Source: an uncultured Oscillospiraceae bacterium
GTDB lineage: Bacteria; Bacillota; Clostridia; Oscillospirales; Oscillospiraceae
DNA: 42,163 nucleotides
NCBI GenBank assembly: GCA_947632155.1
Contig: CANROF010000018.1
Span: forward strand, 1 to 42,163
Reading direction: 5' to 3'
Shown here: positions 24,019 through 31,566 of the stretch, one piece after another
Layout of the letters: every line of letters starts with the position of its first letter
How positions within the stretch are numbered: position 1 is the stretch's first letter
Position numbers and translations under genes: made by a program
The notes under the pieces: model-generated
Database searches by the model: none
What the model saw: the letters and a program-made list of their open reading frames with translations, nothing else
Told to the model about the DNA's origin: nothing

Positions 24019-25524
24019 TTAGATCATGTATTCGATGATGTCGGTCTCTTTGAGGTCCGGGCTTCTCATAAATTCCTTTGTGACCTCAAAGTCCTTCATG
24101 ATGATGAGCTTATCCACCATGCCGATGAGCTCCGCCAGCTCCTCGGAGATGAGGATGATGGCCTTGCCCTCCTTTTTCATGTCGGCGATGACCTTGTACA
24201 TGAACTGCTTCACGCCGATGTCCACGCCTCGGGTGGGGCAGTCCATGATGATGACGTCCGAGCCCTTGGCCGTCCACTTGGAGAAGGAGACCTTCTGCTT
24301 GTTGCCGCCGGAGAGGGTGTTGACCCACTGCTTTCCGTTGTTGCACTTGATGCGGAAGTTGTCGATCTCGCCATTGGAGAGCTTCTTCTCGTCCGCAGGG
24401 TTTATAAAGGTCATGTGGTTCAGCGCCGGGAGGGACGGGAGCACGATGTTGTCCCCGATGGAGCCCTGGAGGATCAGTGCCTCCGTGTCGCGATTCTTGG
24501 ATATGTAGCCGATGCCAGAGTTGATGGCCTGAAGGGGCGTGGTGATCTCCTTGCCCTCCCTTATGACCTTGCCGGAGGCGAGCTTCTCAAGGCCGAAGGC
24601 CGCCCGGCCTATCTCGTGCATCCCGCAGCCGGAAAGTCCGCCGAAGCCCACGATCTCGCCCTTGTGGAGCGTGAGGCTGAAGTTCTTTATGGGCCCGAAG
24701 GAGATGTTCTGGAGTTCCAGAGCCACTTCCTTTTGGTGGGAGGTGTCGTAGTCCTCCCGGTAGTAGGCCTCGCCGATCTCGCGGCCCACCATGAGGAAAC
24801 GGATGCGCTTCACCGCGTCCGGGGCGTCCATCTCCTCCCTTGTGAGGTTGCCCTTGATCTCCCCGTCCCGGAGAACGGTGAGGTCCGTACACTGTTCCAA
24901 TATCTCATCCATGTCGTGGGAGATGAAGATGACGGACTTGTTGTTATCCTTGAGCTTGTGGATGAGCTTATAGAGGATCTGGCGTCCCTCCAGGGAGAGC
25001 GCCGTGGTGGTTTCGTCCACCACGAAGACCTCCGTCTCGTCGGAGACGCACCGGACGATCTCCACGAGCTTGCGGTCCTCAAAGCCGTACTTGTTGATGT
25101 TGTCCGTGGCCTTGATGTGGGAAATGCCGAAGGAGTCCAGCATCTGCTGTGCCTCCCGGTTGACGCGCTTCATGTCCAGGAGCCCGAATTTGGTGAACTC
25201 ATTGAAGCGGCCCGCGAAAATGTTCTCCGCCACGGTGCAGTTGGGGATGGTGTTGGCCTCCTGGAGCACCATGCTGATGCCGTGCCGTTGGGCGTCCACC
25301 ATGTTCTTGGGGTTCCAGGGCTGTCCTTTGTAAAACATCTCGCCGCTGGTGGCCTTCTGCATCCCCGCCAGGATAGAAGTGATGGTGGATTTGCCGGAGC
25401 CGTTCTCGCCCACGAGCCCTCGGATCTCGCCGCGGTAAAAGCTCACGTCCACGTCCCTGAGCGCTTTTGTGGGTCCAAAATTTTTACACATGTGCTTGAT
25501 GTCGATTATCTGTTCCTTGCTCAT
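24019..25524 (-). CDS. Ribose-type ABC transporter ATPase with two fused nucleotide-binding domains
   Basis: A 501-residue RbsA/MglA-like protein with two ATPase domains. Domain 1 has Walker A GENGSGKST (residues 39-47) and Walker B ending VVDE, but its signature motif is degenerate (YGFEDRKLVEI in place of LSGGQ). Domain 2 has a good signature LSGGNKQKV, a degenerate Walker A (GLSGCGMHE) and Cys in place of the catalytic Glu after Walker B (IMDCPTRGVDIG). This leaves one complete composite site and one dead site. It powers the two-permease importer. First gene of the minus-strand operon, preceded by GGAGGGG. Confidence 0.92.
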   Translation of the reverse strand: MSKEQIIDIKHMCKNFGPTKALRDVDVSFYRGEIRGLVGENGSGKSTITSILAGMQKATSGEMFYKGQPWNPKNMVDAQRHGISMVLQEANTIPNCTVAENIFAGRFNEFTKFGLLDMKRVNREAQQMLDSFGISHIKATDNINKYGFEDRKLVEIVRCVSDETEVFVVDETTTALSLEGRQILYKLIHKLKDNNKSVIFISHDMDEILEQCTDLTVLRDGEIKGNLTREEMDAPDAVKRIRFLMVGREIGEAYYREDYDTSHQKEVALELQNISFGPIKNFSLTLHKGEIVGFGGLSGCGMHEIGRAAFGLEKLASGKVIREGKEITTPLQAINSGIGYISKNRDTEALILQGSIGDNIVLPSLPALNHMTFINPADEKKLSNGEIDNFRIKCNNGKQWVNTLSGGNKQKVSFSKWTAKGSDVIIMDCPTRGVDIGVKQFMYKVIADMKKEGKAIILISEELAELIGMVDKLIIMKDFEVTKEFMRSPDLKETDIIEYMI

Positions 25525-25589
25525 GACCTCTCCCCTCCGCTAAACCTGTTGCCCTCAATTTACTGGGGGCGTTTTTGTTGAAGCTGTCA

Positions 25590-25605
25590 TAACTTTTTGC
25601 CTCAA
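25590..25605 (+). promoter_or_regulatory. Putative AraC-type operator, copy 1
   Basis: TAACTTTTTGCCTCAA matches copy 2 at 25649-25664 in 13 of 16 positions and the same orientation. It lies downstream of the -10 box of the leftward promoter, around its likely transcription start. Binding by the AraC-GH39 regulator is inferred. Confidence 0.5.
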
Positions 25606-25614
25606 CCGCGTTTA

Positions 25615-25643
25615 ATTTTAACATTCTGCTACATTTCACTCAA
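25615..25643 (-). promoter_or_regulatory. Promoter of the transporter/catabolic operon
   Basis: On the minus strand, -35 TTGAGT and -10 TAAAAT are separated by 17 bases, about 90 bases before the ATPase start codon. The weak -35 box fits an activated promoter, and operator copy 2 lies six bases upstream of it. Confidence 0.6.
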
Positions 25644-25648
25644 TACCG

Positions 25649-25664
25649 TAACTTTTTGTTTTAA
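25649..25664 (+). promoter_or_regulatory. Putative AraC-type operator, copy 2
   Basis: TAACTTTTTGTTTTAA, the partner of copy 1 with starts 59 bp apart. It lies directly upstream of the -35 box of the leftward promoter, where AraC-family activators usually bind. Inferred from position and repetition. Confidence 0.5.
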
Positions 25665-25738
25665 TGGATATTTTTTAAGCTCAAAACCCGGAAAATGGCT
25701 TGCCTGAAAAACAAAGATGAAAAAATGTCCATTGATTC

Positions 25739-25767
25739 TTGAAAAAATCTTCATGGTGTGTTATTCT
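25739..25767 (+). promoter_or_regulatory. Promoter of the AraC-GH39 gene
   Basis: -35 TTGAAA and -10 TATTCT with a 17-base spacer, 33 bases before the start codon at 25801. It diverges from the operon promoter, so both may share regulation in the 276-base intergenic space. Confidence 0.55.
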
Positions 25768-25800
25768 GTATGCACATAAGCCATTTTGGGAGAGGTTTTT

Positions 25801-28314
25801 ATGGAGGCTCGCCACGAGATCGTCACGTTTCCCCGAAATATGAAGCTCCGGGTCTATATGCATGCCATCGGTACGGTACCGCGCCACTGGCACGGGAGTC
25901 TGGAGCTGCTGTTCCTCATAAACGGGCAGGCCCGCCTCAACATCGACGGGCGGGAGATCGCCATGTCCGCGGGAGACGTGACGCTCATCAACTCCAACGC
26001 AATCCACGAAATGGGGTCCGAAAACGGCGCCGTTTTTGTGACCGTCCAGATAAAGCCCGATATGTTCGATCAGTTCACCGAGGACAGCCAGCCCCTGGAG
26101 TTTGACTGCGTCAGCTCCGAGAGCCCGGACCAGACCCGGTACGACGGTCTCAGGATGTGTCTCTCCCGAATGCTGCTGGAGAATATCCACCGGGATGTGA
26201 GTACGGATTACCGGAACTACGGCCTGGGCTATTGGCTTCTGGGACAGCTGGTGGAGCGCTTCCGCATTCCCGGCAGCGACCAGCCCCTGGTGCGCCAGCG
26301 CTACACCCAGAGGCTCGCCCAGATCACGGACTTCATCGAGGCCCACTACGCCGAGGATATTACGCTGGCGGAGCTTGCCGAGCGGCTGGGACTGAGCGTG
26401 CCGTATCTCTCCGGGTTCTTCGCCAAGTATATGGGCGTGAAGTTCACCCGCTACTGCAACGACGTAAAGCTTGGCCACGCCCTCCAGGAGCTCCTAAAGA
26501 CCGAGCGCACGGTGGAGCAGGTGGCGGCGGACAACGGCTTTGCCGAGTCCCACACCTTCATCCGCGTCTTCAAGCAGAAATACGGAGAGACGCCCAACGC
26601 CTACCGCCAGCGGATGCGGGAGCACTCCCCCGCCGTGCCCTTCCCGGAGGGGCTGAACTATATGTCCATCGAGCCCACGAATTATCTGAGCTCTCTCAAG
26701 ACCTACGCCTCCAACGGAACGCTGTTTAAGGAAGAGGAGTTCTTCCCTCCTGCCGCCGAGGCCCTGTCCGTTCCGGCTGTGGACGTGACGGCGCCGGGGC
26801 GGGCGCTCCGCCACACCTTTAAGAGAATGATCACCGTGGGACGCGCCCACGACCTTCTGAACCACGATATCCGCCAAATGCTCCGGGACATTCAAAAAAC
26901 GGTGGGTTACGAGTACATCAAGTTCCACGGACTTCTGTCCGACGACATGATGATCTGCTCCCGGACGGAGGACGGGTCGCTGCAGTTCCACTTCCACCAG
27001 GTGGACTCCGCCATTGACTTTCTCCGCTCCATCGGCTTAAAGCCCCTGATGCAGTTGAGCTTCATGCCCACGATTCTGGCCTCCGACCCGGACAAGACCA
27101 TTTTCTACAATCCCTTCAACACCTCTCCGCCAAAGGACATGGGCGAGTGGAATATGCTCATCGACAGGCTCACGCGGCACCTCATTTCCCGCTACGGGCG
27201 GGCCGAGGTGGAGAGCTGGCCCTTTACCGTGTGGAACGAGCCGGATACTCCGCCGGATATATTCGGCTTTGAGCGGATCGACGACTTTTTGGACCTCTAC
27301 GTGAACACCTGGCGCACGGTGAAGTCCGTCAGCCTGTCGATTAGATTCGGGACCCCCGGCGTTTTCAATATGCACCATCTGGGCCGGCCGGAGTGGGTCT
27401 GCCGGTTCTTCGGGATGGTGAGGGACTCCGGGTGTGAGCCGGACTTTATATGTCTTCATTACTACTCGGACATCCTGCCCTACCACGGCTCCTCCGACCG
27501 GCTCTTGCGGAGCACGGCCTCGTGTCTCCCGCGGGACCCCGACGATTTTGCCCGGTTTATCGACTCCTCCAGGGAACTCTTCTCCTCTCTGGGCTTCGGG
27601 GACAAGCCCGTTTACTTGACGGAGTGGAATTTCACTCTCTCCCACCGCAATCTCATCTCCGACACCAGCTTCAAGACCTGCTACATCCTGCGAAACCTCC
27701 TCCAAAACTACGACGCCCTGGAGAGCTTCGCCTACTGGACTCTGACGGACCTTATTGAGGAGAACCCCCTTCCCGTGGGCGCGGACCTTTTCCACGGCGG
27801 TCAGGGCCTGTACACCATGACCGGCGTGCGCAAGGGCGTCTTCTACGCCTTCGACTTCGCAAACCGCCTGGGTAACGAGCTTTTGGCTCAGGGGGAGGGG
27901 TATTTCGTGACACGCGGCTGGGGCGGCATCCAGATCGTCACCTACAACTACGTCCACTACGGCGACCTCTTCGCCTCCGGGGACGCCCTGGGGGTCACGA
28001 CGCTGGAGCGTTACGCCCCCTTTGATATGACCCGCCGGCTCACCGTCTCCGTTCCGCTCACTGGCCTCGAGCCGGGGACGTACACCCAGCGGGAACGCTT
28101 TGTGAACCGAGACCACGGCTCCGCCTTCGACGCCTGGGTCCGGTGCGGCGGACTGCCCTTCACCCCCGAAGACACCGAGCTCTACGCCGGCGCCTGCGTC
28201 CCCGCCCTGCGCATGGCCCGCGTCCCCGTCCCGGACGGCGCCTATACCTATACCGCCACCCTGGACCCCCTCGAGATTCGCTTCACCGAACTCACCCCAG
28301 CGGACCTGCAATAA
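25801..28314 (+). CDS. AraC-family regulator fused to a GH39 glycosidase domain
   Basis: An 837-residue protein. I chose the ATG with GGGAGAGG six bases upstream over a TTG five codons earlier. Residues about 10-95 form a cupin-like sensor (HWHGSLELLFLINGQARLNIDG, then AGDVTLINSNAIHE). Residues about 175-270 form the AraC double helix-turn-helix (DITLAELAERLGLSVPYLSGFF and VEQVAADNGFAESHTFIRVFKQKYGETPNAYR). From about 330 to the end is a GH39 barrel and beta domain with both catalytic glutamates in place: E480 in VWNEPD and E608 in YLTEWNF. It lies divergent to the operon and most likely activates it. The GH39 part may sense or trim a xyloside- or uronide-like ligand. Such fusions are known in Firmicutes; their mechanism is poorly understood. 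No signal peptide or membrane segment. Confidence 0.88.
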   Translation: MEARHEIVTFPRNMKLRVYMHAIGTVPRHWHGSLELLFLINGQARLNIDGREIAMSAGDVTLINSNAIHEMGSENGAVFVTVQIKPDMFDQFTEDSQPLEFDCVSSESPDQTRYDGLRMCLSRMLLENIHRDVSTDYRNYGLGYWLLGQLVERFRIPGSDQPLVRQRYTQRLAQITDFIEAHYAEDITLAELAERLGLSVPYLSGFFAKYMGVKFTRYCNDVKLGHALQELLKTERTVEQVAADNGFAESHTFIRVFKQKYGETPNAYRQRMREHSPAVPFPEGLNYMSIEPTNYLSSLKTYASNGTLFKEEEFFPPAAEALSVPAVDVTAPGRALRHTFKRMITVGRAHDLLNHDIRQMLRDIQKTVGYEYIKFHGLLSDDMMICSRTEDGSLQFHFHQVDSAIDFLRSIGLKPLMQLSFMPTILASDPDKTIFYNPFNTSPPKDMGEWNMLIDRLTRHLISRYGRAEVESWPFTVWNEPDTPPDIFGFERIDDFLDLYVNTWRTVKSVSLSIRFGTPGVFNMHHLGRPEWVCRFFGMVRDSGCEPDFICLHYYSDILPYHGSSDRLLRSTASCLPRDPDDFARFIDSSRELFSSLGFGDKPVYLTEWNFTLSHRNLISDTSFKTCYILRNLLQNYDALESFAYWTLTDLIEENPLPVGADLFHGGQGLYTMTGVRKGVFYAFDFANRLGNELLAQGEGYFVTRGWGGIQIVTYNYVHYGDLFASGDALGVTTLERYAPFDMTRRLTVSVPLTGLEPGTYTQRERFVNRDHGSAFDAWVRCGGLPFTPEDTELYAGACVPALRMARVPVPDGAYTYTATLDPLEIRFTELTPADLQ

Positions 28315-28339
28315 AAACTCAGGCATCTGACCGTTTATA

Positions 28340-28377
28340 GGGGCTGCGGCATAACCCTTTCGTTTTGCCACAGCCCC
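28340..28377 (+). terminator. Terminator after the AraC-GH39 gene
   Basis: GGGGCTG and CAGCCCC, extended by GGC and GCC around one unpaired base, close over a 16-nt loop; TTGTTC follows. It lies 25 bases past the stop codon. Confidence 0.65.
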
Positions 28378-28421
28378 TTGTTCATTATGTGCGAACTGAC
28401 TACCCGGAAAAATATAAGGTG

Positions 28422-28619
28422 ATGGGCTTGAAAATTGCGTACTACCGCAAATTGGCCGGTTTCACGCAGGAGGTCTTTGCGGAGAAAATAGGCAGGAGCG
28501 TGAATTTCCTTGCTCAGGTCGAGGGGACCGGCACAACAAGGGGCGTTTCGCTGGAAACGCATTTCAAGATGGCCGACGTTCTTGGTATTCCCGCCTCGAA
28601 GCTGTTGGAGGACGATTGA
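28422..28619 (+). CDS. Small XRE/Cro-type helix-turn-helix protein
   Basis: About 65 residues, nearly all of it a Cro/C1 domain: KIAYYRKLAGFTQEVFAEKIGRSVNFLAQVEG, then LETHFKMADVLGIPASKLLEDD. The start is uncertain: the ATG has AAGGTG directly against it, a TTG two codons later has better spacing, and a GTG at 28392 would add 10 residues. It lies between the cargo and the integrase module, downstream of a terminator. It may regulate element genes or be a leftover regulator. The last residues are intact, so it is not obviously truncated. Confidence 0.7.
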   Translation: MGLKIAYYRKLAGFTQEVFAEKIGRSVNFLAQVEGTGTTRGVSLETHFKMADVLGIPASKLLEDD

Positions 28620-28693
28620 TGAGCAACGCCCTCTCAAGCGAAATTACGCCATCGGATTTCTTGCTTAATTGAGCAAAATCTGGAGTCAAAATA

Positions 28694-28734
28694 AACAGCC
28701 CCGTACCATTCAGATTTGATGGTACGGGGCTGTT
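28694..28734. terminator. Strong palindrome, possible bidirectional terminator
   Basis: Two perfect 16-bp arms (AACAGCCCCGTACCAT and its complement) with a 9-nt loop. The T tract on the plus side is weak (GTTGCGTG) and on the minus side is TTTAT-like. It may end transcripts from the small HTH gene or act as a protein-binding palindrome. Confidence 0.6.
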
Positions 28735-28846
28735 GCGTGTATATATGCCTTAGCTAAGGGTGAGGGCGATTAACAAGCCCTGACCGGGACAGCAGCGGGT
28801 GCGCTGCGCTCCCATCCGTTTTGCATGGGATAAATTTTATAAAAAT

Positions 28847-28902
28847 TTTTCAGAGAGGGGGGTGTGATTTGCATATAATCTGTCCGTTGTAAAGTGAAAA
28901 GG
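28847..28902 (+). repeat. Diverged direct repeat, copy 1
   Basis: About 56 bases similar to copy 2 at 29210-29267, sharing the blocks GTGATTTGC and TGTCCGTTGT in the same order and spacing. Function unknown. Confidence 0.6.
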
Positions 28903-29209
28903 TGTGATGATCCTCATGCGCCATACCGGAGAGACACGGTCCGGGAAAAATCGAAAAAAATAATTCCACTTTGAGGCCCTGCGAGTTGTGGTAATAGAAG
29001 TAGAGGCGGAAAACGGCCCCTCACTGCTCCTTGGCGATTCGCCCTTTCCGACTCCCCATTTTACACAAACTTCCTTTCCGGCAACTCATTCATCGAAAAA
29101 TGCAATATTTTCTGAGACACCCCCCTCTTTTGCCCTTGTCAGTGTCCGATGGGGAGTGAGGGGAGTATGCAAGCCTTCACCTGCCCCGTCTCTTTCTCTT
29201 TCAAAAAAG

Positions 29210-29267
29210 TTTTCGGAGAGAGGGGGTTGTGATTTGCGGATTTTTTGTCCGTTGTTGGGTGAAGAGG
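29210..29267 (+). repeat. Diverged direct repeat, copy 2
   Basis: Partner of copy 1, about 363 bp downstream. The similarity is not confined to a palindrome, so this looks like an old duplication and not two transcription-factor sites, but that is not settled. Confidence 0.6.
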
Positions 29268-29722
29268 AGCAAATAAATTTCGACCTTTTGCCTTTACATT
29301 CAAAAATTTTTGGGGCAACAAGGAAGTGTGAGGGTAATTGAAAAGCCTCACCATTGTTCTTTGACAATTTCATATCCGGCAACTGGATAACTTTAGCGGA
29401 CGGTCCCTTGACGGGGACAGCGGCGGGCGGATGCGCCAAGACCTTCCTGTACAGTTCACTGTATAAAATGACGGCCTTTAAGGAAGCGAGCGTGTACCCA
29501 TCCGAACCGCACCGGCTTTGGCAAGCCGCGCCATGACCCCGTCCGCCTACAATGATACCCCTGCCCAGCCACAGACGCAAGCAATGGGGGCAGCTCGGAG
29601 AGATCCTCGGAGGGGTGAGATTCCCGGTGCGTGTCGCCAGACGCGGTCCAGTTGTACGCCCTTGGCCTCGGGAAGTAGTGTCGAATGGAGGCTGTAAGAC
29701 GTAAGTATCAAAAAACAAACCA

Positions 29723-29753
29723 AGGGGCCACTCTGCCTCCCAGTGTGGTCCCT
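29723..29753 (+). promoter_or_regulatory. Hairpin in the excisionase leader
   Basis: AGGG, G/T, CCAC pairs with GTGG and CCCT across a 13-nt loop, about 40 bases before the excisionase start codon. No T tract follows, so a role in translation or protein binding is more likely than termination. Confidence 0.4.
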
Positions 29754-29793
29754 GTATAAAATAAACACATTCTGATTTACAGGAGGGATGATA

Positions 29794-30003
29794 ATGAAAA
29801 AACAAATTTACCACAGCATAGATGACCTTCCTGATTTCTGCACAGTCTCGGACTTCTCTGTCCTCTTCGGTGTCTCACGGGCCACGGCGTACCGCATGGC
29901 GGCCCAAGGCAACATCCCCTGCATACACATCGGCAGGCGCGTAGTGATGTCCAGAGAACATATCCGGCGCTGGGCGGATCAGGCGGCGGGGATGGGGGCG
30001 TGA
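29794..30003 (+). CDS. xis: Excisionase-family DNA-binding protein
   Basis: A 69-residue protein. I chose the second ATG, seven bases after AGGAGG, because the first one touches the ribosome site. It has a MerR/excisionase-type winged helix: TVSDFSVLFGVSRATAYRMAAQGNIPCIHIGRRVVMSREHIRRWAD. It lies directly before the integrase gene and shares TGATG with it, so the two are coupled. Known role in such elements: bending att DNA and steering the integrase towards excision. It could also activate other element genes. Confidence 0.85.
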   Translation: MKKQIYHSIDDLPDFCTVSDFSVLFGVSRATAYRMAAQGNIPCIHIGRRVVMSREHIRRWADQAAGMGA

Positions 30004-31262
30004 TGATGGCGAGAAATGAAAAGAGAACCGGTAGTCTCTATCAGGCAAAGGATAAAACGTGGGTCTATCAGTTCAATGAGGACGGCAAACGGAAGACAAA
30101 ACGCTTCAAGAAAAAAGCTGAGGCCCGTCTCTTCATTGAGTCCCTCAACAAAGCCAACGCCACTCTGATCTCAAGGGCCTCTATCGACCCTTCCCCCACA
30201 AGGACAGCCGGAGTCATTACCGTCGGCGATTGGTTCGACCGCTGGCTTGAGACATACGCAAAACCCTCCGTCAAGCTCTCTACCTACTGTAGCTACGAGC
30301 TGTACATCCGCGCACATATCAAGCCCATGATCGGCGAGAAGTACATGAACACCATCACCGCTGATGAGCTGCAAGAGTTCTTCAACGACCGCGGCGCTAA
30401 CGGCAACCTCCAGCGGCAGGGCGGCCTGTCGCCCAAGACGTTGACCAACATCCGCAACATGATGCACATCGCCTTCGACCAGGCGTTGAAGAACGGCATG
30501 ATCACTGTCAACTTCGTTGAGAGTGTCCGTCTCCCCAAAGCTGAGAAAAAGGAGATGCGCGTCTTGGACCGGGAGGAACAATCTCGTCTCATCGCCGCCG
30601 CGCGCCTCGCCCCGGAACCCGCCGCATTCGGTATCATCTTCGACCTGTTCACGGGACTGCGCATCGGCGAGCTGTGCGGACTGCGGTGGAAGAACGTCAA
30701 CATGGACGACCACTCAATCAGAGTATGCGAGACACGCAACCGCCTCCCGAACTTCGATGACTCCATCGAAACAGCCACAAGCGTCAAAACAGTTGAAAGC
30801 ACAAAGACCTCCAGCTCCCGCAGGACGGTCTACATGACCGACAGTCTCTATAAAGACTTCCAGCAGTACATGAACATCCAACTCTCGATAAAAAAGCAGT
30901 ACCCGTCCTACAACCCGGACGGGTACGTGTTCTGTCAGGAGAACGGCGACCCCTACGAGCCGCGGACCTACGAGGATCTGTTCAAGCGATGCGTGAGACA
31001 AGCGGGGATACGTGACGCCAACTTCCACGCCCTCCGACATACCTTCGCTACCCGGAGTCTGGAGCAGGGCATGGACGTGGTGACTCTCTCCAAGCTTCTG
31101 GGCCACGCCAATCCCTCCGTCACCATGGACAAGTACGGCCATGCCATCGACGACCACAAGCGCCAGAGCGTCCAGCGCCTCGACGACCTCTACGCCGCCC
31201 CGCCCCAGCCGCCGAGTTCCCAACCAACCCAGAAGGACCCGTGGTTGACCATGGAGTGGTGA
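30003..31262 (+). CDS. int: Tyrosine integrase of the element
   Basis: A 419-residue tyrosine recombinase. Residues about 8-60 are a basic arm-binding domain (GSLYQAKDKTWVYQFNEDGKRKTKRF), about 75-180 the SAM-like core-binding domain, and about 190-390 the catalytic domain. Catalytic residues: R220 (FTGLRIGE), H342 and R345 (HALRHTFATR), H368 (LLGHANPS) and the nucleophile Y378 (MDKYGHA). The start overlaps the excisionase stop codon; GTG at 30000 and ATG at 30006 are other choices. The gene ends 144 bases before the tRNA-fMet and points at its 3' end, the usual position for an integrase using that tRNA as target. Confidence 0.95.
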   Translation: MMARNEKRTGSLYQAKDKTWVYQFNEDGKRKTKRFKKKAEARLFIESLNKANATLISRASIDPSPTRTAGVITVGDWFDRWLETYAKPSVKLSTYCSYELYIRAHIKPMIGEKYMNTITADELQEFFNDRGANGNLQRQGGLSPKTLTNIRNMMHIAFDQALKNGMITVNFVESVRLPKAEKKEMRVLDREEQSRLIAAARLAPEPAAFGIIFDLFTGLRIGELCGLRWKNVNMDDHSIRVCETRNRLPNFDDSIETATSVKTVESTKTSSSRRTVYMTDSLYKDFQQYMNIQLSIKKQYPSYNPDGYVFCQENGDPYEPRTYEDLFKRCVRQAGIRDANFHALRHTFATRSLEQGMDVVTLSKLLGHANPSVTMDKYGHAIDDHKRQSVQRLDDLYAAPPQPPSSQPTQKDPWLTMEW

Positions 31263-31302
31263 AGGCAACTGCATCACGGTTCCAAATAAAAATCCAAAAA
31301 AC

Positions 31303-31321
31303 TGCATCAGATAAGCATCAG
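31303..31321 (+). repeat. Right arm-type direct repeat (19 bp)
   Basis: Identical to 245-263 and in the same orientation, 81 bp inside the right attachment core. A shorter match (TGCATCA) lies at 31270 just past the integrase stop. In the circular form the two 19-bp copies would flank the core, as arm sites do. Confidence 0.6.
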
Positions 31322-31371
31322 ACGCGAGTTTGGTACATCATTCCAGCCAGAAAGCCTCGAAAAAGTTATAA

Positions 31372-31402
31372 AAAGTGCCGGATTTCATTGAAATCCGGCA
31401 CT

Positions 31403-31404
<2 letters not shown>
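31372..31404 (-). terminator. Terminator of tRNA-fMet supplied by the element
   Basis: A perfect 15-bp stem with a 3-nt loop (AAAGTGCCGG at one end, CCGGCACTTT at the other). On the minus strand it starts within a few bases of the tRNA CCA end and is followed by TTTTTATAAC. It also lies past the integrase gene and could serve both strands. Confidence 0.8.
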
Positions 31405-31482
<78 letters not shown>

Positions 31483-31511
31483 ATATGGGCTAAATCATCT
31501 TTAGCTTTCTT

Positions 31512-31540
31512 ATCATAGCATATCCGCGGGGTTAAGTCAA
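31512..31540 (-). promoter_or_regulatory. tRNA-fMet promoter
   Basis: On the minus strand, -35 TTGACT and -10 TATGAT with a 17-base spacer, 29 bases before the tRNA 5' end. Close to consensus. Confidence 0.85.
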
Positions 31541-31566
31541 GTGGTTTTGACGAAAAGTTTGCGACG

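Larger units (their letters stand above)
28620..29793. other. About 1.2 kb without a convincing gene, holding diverged duplications
   Basis: I see no supportable gene here; the longest open frames are low in typical codon patterns and lack ribosome sites. The segment holds a 16-bp perfect palindrome (28694-28734), a block of about 57 bases present twice (28847-28902 and 29210-29267, roughly 80 percent alike), and shorter partial matches (28760-28786 with 29327-29352, and 28788-28811 with 29412-29436). It is more AT-rich in parts than its neighbours. It may be decayed element DNA, a replication or regulatory region, or both. A hairpin near 29723-29753 comes just before the excisionase gene. 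Confidence 0.6.

Noticed and set aside
22975-25581. An 868-codon open frame on the plus strand opposite the transporter genes
   Set aside because: It is a mirror of GC-rich codons on the minus strand. It has no ribosome site and no recognisable domain, while the minus strand holds an intact ATPase and permease.
29547-29710. Possible group II intron fragment (segments GGTGAGATTCCCGG and GTGCG)
   Set aside because: A few words resemble intron domain I, but there is no domain V, no maturase and the order does not hold. Not enough to call.
28988-29814. Open frames on both strands in the 1.2 kb before the excisionase
   Set aside because: No ribosome site, no domain and they cross diverged repeats; no gene is supported.
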